From Temnothorax longispinosus (taxonomy: Eukaryota > Arthropoda > Insecta > Hymenoptera > Formicidae): a stretch of DNA of 64,000 nt. The translations under genes and the position numbers were made by a program. Location: positions 12,380,157-12,444,156 of the forward strand of contig NC_092362.1 in the NCBI RefSeq assembly GCF_030848805.1. The letters run 5' to 3'. Of this stretch, positions 54,868 through 64,000 are shown piece after piece (positions within the stretch are counted from its first letter, which is position 1; each line of letters opens with the position of its first letter). The notes below the pieces were generated by a model. The model ran no database searches, had not been told where the DNA came from, and saw only the letters and a program-made list of their open reading frames with translations.

Positions 54868-55746
54868 CAGGATGTATCATTTTAAGTGATTCAGCTGAAT
54901 ATCTCTTAAAGTAAAAGAGATTGAAAAAATTGTTTCAGACAAAAGTTGTTTGGTTCAAAGGGGGACATAAGATGGTGTCATTGATTTGACGATAGATGGT
55001 TGTTTAAAGCTCACGTAAACACACCTTTAATTTCTTAAATGGAAACCCCTATTTTTCAATGCATATTCTTGTAGCTAATCTCGCCAGCTTTTCAAAACAC
55101 TATAATAAAGTATTTTTTCGTTAAGAACTTTTGGAATTATAAGGCTTGAAAGTTCTAGTATTTTGACATAAAATACAAAATATCTTGTAAAACATTAAGT
55201 TTTCGGTAATGTTACCTTAATACTTTTATGCGCAGAATAATGAGACAAATCAATTGGTATGAAAAAAAGACATAGTTGCTTTTAAGAAAAAGTATGCAGA
55301 TGCGTGTTGCAAATTACATATTTTTTCTTAAAGAAACTATGCTTTTTTTTCATATCAATTGATTCGTCTCATTATTCTGTGCATAAAAGTTTTAAAGTAA
55401 CATTACCAAAAAAATTAATGTTTTACAAGATATTTTGTATTTTATGTCAAAATACTAGAACTTTCATGCCTCATAATTCCAAAAGTTCTTAACGAAAAAA
55501 TACTTTATTATAGTGTTTTGAAAAGCTCTCAAGATTAGCTACAAGAATACGTATTGAAAAATATGGGTTTTCATTTAAAAAATTAAAGGTGTCGTTCACG
55601 TGAGCTTTAAACGATTATTCATGGTCAAACCAATAACACCATTTTATGTCCCCCTTCTAACCAAACAACTTTTGTCTAAAACAATTTTTCTAATCTCTTT
55701 TACTTTAAGAGATATTCAGCTGAATCACTTAAAATGATACACCCTG
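54868..55746. mobile_element. Complete fold-back element, 879 bp, nested
   Basis: CAGGATGTATCATTTTAAGT and the inverse ending ACACCCTG, flanked by TA (or TATA). Arms of about 415 bp with a short loop near 55305. Relatives at 6157, 23730 and 48555. Confidence 0.85.
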
Positions 55747-56015
55747 TATATTGTTCCTACTTCTGATTGGTTGATTACAGCCGGTCATGTTAGGCCCGCA
55801 TTATACAACTAACAGTGTTGACTAAAGTTTATAAATGCATATCATTATTTCTTGTGATCAAGGTAAATAGAAATATATTTTCTGTGTTGTTAAATAACTG
55901 CAGAAGACTTTACTGACATTGTGGGTTGCTAATTGTGCCCTGCATACATATATGCAGCCTAATCTTTTCATTCTGTCGGATTCTCATTATAATTCGTTTA
56001 TTTAATCTATTTCAG

Positions 56016-56252
56016 ATGAGGCACTGTTCAGTTAGTGGCTGCAATGTAAAAGAAAAGCAAGGCCTTATATTGTTTCAACCGAAAGAACCAAAAAGGCGTG
56101 CAAAATGGATTTCATTAGTGAACCGTTCAAATTGGCAACCTTATACAAATAGCACAGTTTGCGAAGTACGGCCGTACGTTCCCGAATCGAGCAACGCGAT
56201 TGGTCGAAATTTTACTGTTACTGTTACGAAAAAGTGTGTGTCCGGGCCTTAA
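56016..56252 (+). pseudogene. THAP zinc-finger exon, truncated
   Basis: After acceptor ATTTCAG the ATG opens MRHCSVSGCNVKEKQGLILF, then PKRRAKWISLVNRSNW and TVCEV. The first Cys pair, the Trp and the third Cys of the THAP finger are present. The His-Phe that should follow is lost at a deletion junction (VRPYV). Confidence 0.7.
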
Positions 56253-56344
56253 TATTGTACGGGTATACGAGCATAAGATGGCAACGGCAGCAAAGCGGGG
56301 GTAAAGTTTGCGTCTCTCTATTAATATAGGACTCTACTACACAA

Positions 56345-56870
56345 GACAGGAAACATTAACACAGTAGTATTGTGCGTTACATAAGACAAAGACTTAAGGC
56401 ATAAAACACTGCCTTAAGGTTATAAGACAGCCATTCTGCTTAGGCCTTTACCTTCAAGTGATGGTTAACCTTCAAGTGATAGTTAAATTAACCTTCAATC
56501 ACCCATACAGCACAGAAACCTTTCAGAGATATTTAAAAAATGTTTCATCTGCTGGAGTTGAAACATAGTTACAGTAGCATAGATGATAGCTGTTGGATCC
56601 TTAAATGATTAAGACCGAGTAAGTAACAATAAGTATATTTCAATGTGGAGTACAGTCGGAAGCGTGCCCACGTAACGAACAGAGAGCCACGTCAGCGGGA
56701 AGACAAGATGTCCGCGGCCGTGTCGATGCGCGGCGTCCTGCGCCGGGCGCGCTCTTTTGGCTCGACCGGAGCGTGCTGCCTTACGTGTCAGTGGGCCGTA
56801 CTTGTATATGTAACATCTCTTTCTTCTTGGAATAGTCCTAGGATCCGCATTTTTCTGCCTAGAACTTAAA
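56345..56870. other. Spacer with a small GC-rich patch
   Basis: 56640-56830 is GC-rich without motif; the remainder is AT-rich. Confidence 0.4.
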
Positions 56871-56872
56871 TA

Positions 56873-58259
<1,387 letters not shown>

Positions 58260-58455
58260 TAGATATAAATTTTGTTAAAGGAAAAAACGATCAATCATGG
58301 CAGGCCCTTGTGAACGCTTGTCTCGAGTAGACTATCTCGGTAGCGATTTCGGCTCCCTTCAACGCATTTTCTCTTCGGTCTTGCACGGCGTAACCGCTCC
58401 TCTTCCCCCTTATTTGCCGCTTCTCTCTCTATAGCTGGTCAAGCATAGAAGACGG

Positions 58456-59692
58456 TCAGTCTTCTCCTGTGCAATGTATTGTCTCGGAGTCGAAGAAAGG
58501 CAAACAAATCTTTGCGGCCGGTAGTTCGACCAGTTGATCCACGTTCCTTTTGTGAATTAGTCCGGTGTCTGTTTCTTTTACGATGTACGTACGTTTTCCT
58601 AGACATTTCTCAATTGTAGCCGTTGTCCACTTAGGGCCCGTTGCTCTATAATTTCTCATCCGGACCTTTGTGTTTAACGGGATTGTTCGAATTCGCAAAT
58701 AAGACTCAACTTCCTCTTCTGTTTCTTCATCCTTCGTTGGCCTCATTTTGTCCAACGCTGTTCTTAGTCTGCGTTCAAACATTTCTTCTGCCGGACTTTT
58801 TCCTGTTGAGGAGGATGGCATAGTATGCTGTTTTAGAAGAAATCGGGCTATTTTTACTTTCCAATCTCCGTCTGTTAATTTCTTCAGCGATTTTTTTGTG
58901 GTTTGTACCATCCTCTCCGCCTGTCCGTTTGCCTGTGGGTTATATGCTGCGGTGTGCAACCATTTAATGCCGTTTTACGAGTAGAAATCTCTTATCTCCG
59001 TGGAGGCAAATGCTGTGCCGTTGTCGCTAACGATAGTATCCGGAACTCCGAATGTAGCGAAGAGTTGTCGTAATTCTTGGATTACTACAGCTGAGCTCGG
59101 AGATGGAACTCTTTTTACCTCTAACCATTTCGTTACTGCATCCACTGTAATAGGGAACGTTTGTCCCTCAATTGGACCTGCAAAATCAATATGCAGGCGA
59201 CTCCATGGTTTCTTCGGTGGCTTCCATTGTCCCGTAGGCGTTTTTGCAGGTGCGGATTGTACCTTCCATACATGCTTTACAATTCTTGACTAATAATTCG
59301 ATGTCTGTATCAATTCGAGGCCACCATGCATACGACCGCGCAGCAGCTTTAGTGCCACAAATTCCGGGGTGATTTCCATAGATATTCATAGATAGCAGAT
59401 ATTCAAGGACGGTCTGTCTTAAATCTCCCGGTAGAACTACTCGACTGCTCCATAATATACATTCTTTGTATAGTGACAGTTCTTGTCGTTTAGTCCAAAA
59501 CTGCTTAAATTCCGGTGTCACTTTTGCAGGCCAGCCTTTTCTTAGCCATTGTTTTACTTGGCGTAACGTCGGATCAGATTTTGTTTGTTCAGCTATCTCT
59601 TGTGCAGTGATTAGTCTTTTTTGTGCGTTTTCGATCATCATCACTTCGCCGAAAATTTTTTCGTCTTCTTCGATGACGTCGTCGAGAGGCAA
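58456..59692 (-). pseudogene. Gypsy integrase fragment
   Basis: Zinc-binding H2C2 module (HPGICGTKAAARSYAWWPRI, CKAC), then in a shifted frame HIDFAGPIEGQTFP (first Asp), TIVSDNGTAF (second Asp) and NPQANGQAERMVQT (catalytic Glu), and a C-terminal RNVDQLVEL module. A frameshift near 59245 and an in-frame TAA at about 58978 inactivate it. Truncated at 59695 by unrelated DNA; RT and gag are absent. It is a different lineage from the element at 1-3330. Confidence 0.85.
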
Positions 59693-59695
59693 ATG

Positions 59696-60068
59696 ACCTT
59701 GAAAACATATATCAAAGTCATTGAAATCGGTGAAATCGCCCTTTTTTTAGACATTTACCCAAAATGCAGAGAGTTTCATGAAATTTTAATATGTTGTTCT
59801 GGAATGCAAAATAGAATTATGTGAATTTTTTGGGAATTTTTCACTGTTCCGTTTTGAAAAAAATCTACTCCAAAAATTGTACTTTTAACATAGGTTTTTA
59901 TGGAAAATGCATATTGCATACCTTCAGAATGAAATAAGTGCAAGAAAAAATGCAAATGACAAGGAAAAAAAATATGCACATGTAACTTAATAATTTACAA
60001 ATAAATGAGCGAAAGAAAGGGGAAAATTACCGCACATTTTGTAGAAAAATTAATTATTAAAGCATAAA
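59696..60068. other. AT-rich spacer
   Basis: No supported feature. Confidence 0.5.
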
Positions 60069-60104
60069 TTGCTTAATTTTTTGTCTGCTAGAAATGAACG
60101 CAAG

Positions 60105-60420
60105 CAAATAATGGCAACTTGGCAACACACCCGCTTAGGGTGCACCTCCCCGGTGGACCGCTCCGGTAAATGCTACCGGTGCGGGGAGGAAAGCCGGGCC
60201 GGCCTTTGTCCTGCGGCTGCCCCAAGATGTTCGCTATGCGCGGACTTGGGGGTGCAGGCTGGGCACTGTCTGGGGGGGTGGGGTGCGCGGACGGCGCGAA
60301 GACAGGGGGACGGGGGCCGCCACAGGACCCAGGGGGGACACCCCTTCGGGCGGCGGCCCCCCTCCCCCTGAACGGTCTTAGACCGTGGGAGGGAGGCGGG
60401 GGCGGGAGGGCTGGCTGACT
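60105..60420 (+). pseudogene. R1-clade LINE ORF1 C-terminal zinc knuckles
   Basis: TSPVDRSGKCYRCGEESRAG, then CSLCADLGVQAGH, corresponds to the CCHC zinc-knuckle end of R1/TRAS/Waldo-type ORF1 proteins, with several ligands altered. The frame is lost at about 60370. Confidence 0.7.
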
Positions 60421-61687
60421 TTGATCTGCCTGTCCCCCCTACCCGCCGCCGAGCCGGCCGTTCGATTGGCGAACCTTGGTTTGCTGGTTGATCGGTCGGC
60501 TAATTCTGGTCCGCGATGAAATGGCTCGGGCGGGTTCCCCATGGGGGAGTCGCCACAGGTGCCTTCCTCCGTGGACCACTGGGGGTGGGGCTGGGGTAAA
60601 GGGGTGAAGGGGGATTAAGAAAGGTAATCTACAGCGGCGGGAGGTATGCTGCGGTCCCTCTCGGGGTGTGCCACCTTGTCGCGGTGAGAGGGCTCCCTGT
60701 CTCCGTGATCTACTGGGGTAGTATTAGCGTTCTCGGACACTGGGAGAACCCGGTAGAGATGAGCAGGGTCCAAGAGCACACCGAACAGGCGTCCTTCCCA
60801 GATGGGGAGTTACGCCTGCTCCATGGGGTCCGGCGCTCCCGCCAGGGTGAGACACTATGTGTGTCTCTCGCTGGCTCTTAATGCGTCGGTAGGGAATGGC
60901 GACCCTGAATGCAAACGCCCGGTCGGCTGGGACCGCTAGGAGAGGATATCCTCTCCGCCAGCTTAGGGGAGACAACCCCGAATGAAAAACACGGGAGGGG
61001 AGGAAGGGGGCCCCGTTCCCATCACCTATCCATTGCGCGCTGGTGCTCCGGCGGGATGGGGGATGGCATCGCTCATTTATTGCACGCCGGTGCTCCGGCA
61101 GGATGGGGGATGGCGGGGTTCCTTCTCTTCTGCGGCCGTGCAAGGAAAAGTAGAAAATCAAATAAAAAGGGGGGAGAGGCATAGTCCGCGGAAGGTAGGA
61201 GTCCGTGACCAGAATGCTGGCCCGGAGTAGGGAGGAGAATCGGGCAGGCCGCCAGAACGTATTTCTGGGTCTGGGCCGCCCGGATAGGGGTTTCGTTGTC
61301 CGCGGGGCCGCCGGGACGTACTCCCGGGTATGGGTCCGCGGACGTCGTTGCCCACTTGGAGGCTTCCGGGTGTTGTGGGTCTGGTAGGTTCTTTCGGGGT
61401 TCTGGCATCAATCGTGGGTGCGGCAAAGGGTACAGAAGATAAACATAGTTATGGCATTCTATGGCTGCAACATAGTACAGGGGCCCGTCGCCGCTTAACC
61501 AGTATGCGAGGGCTGCCCCACCATGTTGCGAAAATCCCACGGCGCGTGTGCTGCCGGCTGGTGACCGGATAGGGCCGTACAAGTTGCCGTGGGGAGCACT
61601 CCCGAGGCCACTGCCGCCCTGTGACCGATGCTTTCGGACCCCGAGTACAGGGACTCGCTGGATCGCCTGGAGGATAAAGGGTAGGTG
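60421..61687 (+). other. GC-rich LINE untranslated region
   Basis: G-rich plus strand with short tandem copies (GGTGCTCCGGC(G/A)GGATGGGG near 61040 and 61090). No EN/RT domain can be read, so ORF2 has been deleted and this is probably 3' and/or 5' UTR. Confidence 0.45.
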
Positions 61688-61775
61688 AGCACTGGTTGCT
61701 CACACATACACACACACGTATACTTGTCCACTCCCACACTCACATTCACACATATACGTACACACAGACACGGAA
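61688..61775. repeat. ACAC/ACAT-rich microsatellite at a LINE junction
   Basis: CACACATACACACACACGTA-type sequence sits exactly between the first LINE fragment and the start of the second. Waldo-type R1 LINEs insert into ACAY repeats, so this may be the target. Confidence 0.5.
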
Positions 61776-61813
61776 GGAGGAGTACATTTATTTATTTATT
61801 TATTGAAACAAAA

Positions 61814-62860
61814 ATGACGAGTACAAACAAAGAGATTTTAAACAAAAATTCTAATCTCGCTAAGGTTCCTACCCCGAGTGTGAAGGAGAACATCGCTGTC
61901 GAGAGCGATAGCGCCATCAGCAAGGTGTGGCGAAGGTGGAAACCAGGCTCGGCGAAGGAGAAGGCGATGGCGGTAGCTTCCGGAATAAAGGGGAGCACCT
62001 CCGTGGCATTCGCAACCCCGATGGCGCCGGCTGGAACGCCGGGATCTTGTAAGCGGAAGGCATTGGCCAGGTCAGCCTTGGCGGCCTCGATGTCGTCAGT
62101 GACATCGGCGTTGGCTGGTGGCCTGTCCAGGATCACCTCAGCAGCATCGATAGGGGCGGCGGTATCGGTAGCGAACGGCGGCGGCATTAGCGATGCCCAG
62201 CGGTAGTGTCTGCGCTGGTATCGGTATACAAAACCGGGAACGAGTCCACGGGGCTCTCGGATGAGCAGTACCGTGAGGAGGAGGAGCGTAGGCAGGAGGA
62301 AAAGACGACAGACCCCGATGTGGAGGCGGCCCTTTCCAAGAAACGAAAAAAGCTCCGCAATGAGGCCCGGGCGGAGGTGAAGAGCGTCTCCACGTCGGAC
62401 CTTGCTCTGAGGGTGCTCGAATCTGTGAGCACCATAGACAAGATCAACAGGACGACCGCACGCCTCAGTGGGACCGTAAAGAAGGCCTTCAACATAACCG
62501 CCTCCACCATCGAGGCGGCTGCGTGTGAGCTAGCGAACCGAGCCCAGGGGAGCTCCCCGGACGGTAGAGAAGCCAAGTTGGAGATTTTGAGGGGCGAGAT
62601 TTCCTCCCCAGCTAGAGGAGGTGAGGCGGGGCCAGGCGCCCCCTCGGAAGGAGGTCGCCGTTGGGACGTCCTTGGACGACGAACTGACGGCCGCCTCCGG
62701 GGAGGGGAAGCGCCTCCTCAAAAAGAGGAGGGTAAAAACACCGAGCCCCGGCCAAACTAATCCGGGCCCGAGGTCTAAAACGGGCCTGCAGATGCAGACC
62801 ATGGTGTTAGAAGACAGGTGTAACATTGCGCATAATGGCGGCCGGAGAATACGACAGCCA
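61814..62860 (+). pseudogene. R1-clade LINE ORF1, N-terminal part
   Basis: ATG 61814 (MTSTNKEILNKNSNLAKVPT). After a frameshift at about 62200 comes DEQYREEEERRQEEKTTDPD, then VSTIDKINRTTARLSGTVKK and FNITASTIEAAACELANRAQ, a helical segment typical of R1/TRAS ORF1. A second frameshift near 62610 leads to GTSLDDELTAASGEGKRLLK. It breaks off near 62800 before the zinc knuckles, which lie 2 kb upstream in the other fragment. Confidence 0.65.
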
Positions 62861-62929
62861 ATCAATGTTTATCCAAAATGTGGCGCCACATTTAAATGCA
62901 GCCTTAGTCACAGTTTGTGACAAAAATGC

Positions 62930-63480
62930 AAAAAAAAAATATTTGTAAATATAATACGAAACCTCACAAATTAATAAAAAAAATTTAATACATAATATAC
63001 TAATGATAAAAAAACAATTTCTACATTAATAAGTAAATGAAGAATAAATATTGCAAATAAAATATTAAAAAACGTTATTAATAAAGAAGTATATAGAAAT
63101 AATTACTCGTATTGCAAACTGTAAGAACAATATTCCTGACACAATGTTATATTTAAAATCGTCTTAAGTTTATTATAAAATGCTATAATAAAATAGTCTT
63201 TGCAGCATCTTAAGATAAGCTTTTTTGTAATCTGAAATCTAAGATTAAACTATGAGCACCGTTCTAAGTTGTAGAGACGTGTAATTGATTGTAATATGAA
63301 GGAAAATGTAGGAGTGATATTATATTGAAACAATTATAAATAAAGGAATGCAATTCTTCCAGAACATGTTTTTATTTTACATTTTGTACATTTTCCTTAT
63401 TGCTTAGTTTATTTGCACATTTATATATATAGATACACACATGTTAAAATACTCACAATACTTTAATTTTTTTGTTGTCT
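62930..63480. other. AT-rich spacer
   Basis: No supported feature. Confidence 0.5.
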
Positions 63481-63523
63481 TCTTTGCTCTGCGACATTAT
63501 ATCTTTTCGCTTTGTTTCTAGAT

Positions 63524-63915
63524 TTAATGTTGAAACAGATCCCTGTTTTTCCCTAAACAGATCCCTAATACTTCTTTAGCTGGTTTATTTTGTAATCGTG
63601 GTTTTGTCTTCTCAAGCACCAAACAATTTTCATCAAAATGGATTGCGCATATCCTTGCTGCAAGCATATTATATCATAATATAACACATGTAATAATAAC
63701 ATTGTATTAAGTTGGAAGTTAAAACATTAACTTAATTATTATTTTCTTTACATTAACTTACCCGAATCAACTTTTATACCTGTTTCTTTTCTTTGGCAGG
63801 CATTAAGCCATTGCTGACGAATAGATGTTTCTTTAGAAAAAGTAAAATACTTAATTCCTTTCGTCCCATTATGATTCGTACGATTCTTACAATTTTTTAT
63901 ACAGCACGTTGGCAT
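63524..63915 (-). CDS. THAP-domain protein (two visible exons)
   Basis: Exon 1 63915-63762: MPTCCIKNCKNRTNHNGTKG, then FTFSKETSIRQQWLNACQRK, ending GATTCGG|GTAAGT. After a 104-bp intron, exon 2 starts at 63657 following CTTGCAG with ARICAIHFDENCLV. Together they give a complete C2CH THAP finger (C-x4-C, C-x2-H). A 22-bp duplication (GGGATCTGTTT repeated near 63545-63570) shifts the frame to an early stop at 63524. Without it the frame would run on through VSTLNLETKRKD. It may be host- or transposon-derived; further exons could lie downstream. Confidence 0.65.
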
Positions 63916-64000
63916 AGCTTCTCCGCAAAAATAGAATATCTAATATCAGAATATAATCTAATATCACACAATATAACCTTTAACTGTACTTTTCAATAAC

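Larger units (their letters stand above)
54741..56336 (+). mobile_element. hAT-like element with THAP exon, 1.6 kb, 8-bp duplication
   Basis: TAGAGTCCTATATTAGTAGA and the inverse TATTAATATAGGACTCTA, flanked by CTACACAA on both sides (54733-54740, 56337-56344). The duplication fits the nTnnnnAn hAT preference; P-type elements also give 8 bp, so the superfamily is open. It holds only one THAP exon and a nested fold-back, so it is internally deleted. Confidence 0.8.

Noticed and set aside
60666..61749. G/P/R-rich ORFs on both strands
   Set aside because: GC-rich LINE untranslated sequence; none matches endonuclease or RT motifs.

Overview
The window looks like a stretch of repeat-dense insect DNA. 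A hymenopteran, quite possibly an ant, is my best guess, from the mix of PIF/Harbinger, P/THAP, mariner, Tc1, Helitron, Gypsy and R1-like elements in an AT-rich background with sharp GC-rich islands. Introns have GT..AG borders, there are no bacterial-style operons, and almost every recognisable coding segment belongs to a transposable element. I see no convincing intact single-copy host gene. The best non-transposon candidates are a terminal exon at 9128-9335 (-), a THAP-domain gene running to the right edge (63524-63915, -) and a Q/RG-rich ORF at 5353-5829 (-).

Layout. 1-3.3 kb: 5' half of a Gypsy element on the minus strand (pol, gag, leader, PBS, LTR). 3.3-4.7 kb: decayed LINE ORF1. 6.8-21.35 kb: a PIF/Harbinger element bounded by matching ends and a TAA duplication. 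It carries a HARBI1-type transposase (+) and a MADF/BESS partner (-), and was entered by a P-type (THAP) element whose first intron was in turn entered by a Mutator-like element. 21.5-23.3 kb: a Harbinger MITE and a Penelope-like inverted pair. 23.9-30.5 kb: another Harbinger system (Myb/SANT gene on +, HARBI1 on -). Its transposase is split by a tRNA-containing palindrome (inside an intron), a Helitron, a solo LTR and a mariner. 31-33.5 kb: GC islands and an AACGCT-motif array. 33.95-40.48 kb: a 6.5-kb DDE transposon with 541/542-bp terminal inverted repeats and a 4-bp duplication. It is broken by a 3.08-kb TG...CA element (35279-38361) carrying three small ORFs. 41-43.6 kb: fold-back and LINE fragments and the inverted copy of the AACGCT array. 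43.6-46.6 kb: a GC-rich element with CCCAGATAACA ends. 46.6-50.5 kb: a P-type fragment hit by a Tc1-like fold-back, other fold-backs, and a SINE with a 16-bp duplication. 51.8-58.3 kb: a Harbinger element, a hAT-like THAP element with a nested fold-back, and a Tc1 element with long inverted arms. 58.4-62.9 kb: a Gypsy integrase fragment and R1-clade LINE pieces.

The most unusual object is the 35279-38361 element. Two of its three ORFs encode paralogous proteins with an identical cysteine layout (C-x2-C-x30-C-x2-C-x12-C-x2-C). The leader of the first ORF holds three hairpins with an invariant TACGAG loop and a compensatory stem change. A TATA box and an arthropod-type initiator (TCAGT) lie upstream of the leader. 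I do not recognise these proteins. Several nested insertions can be dated relative to one another from the sequence alone, because removing an insert plus one duplicated target restores a reading frame or matches an unoccupied copy of the same repeat in the window.

All calls come from reading the sequence; no similarity search was run. Family names are from memory of motifs.
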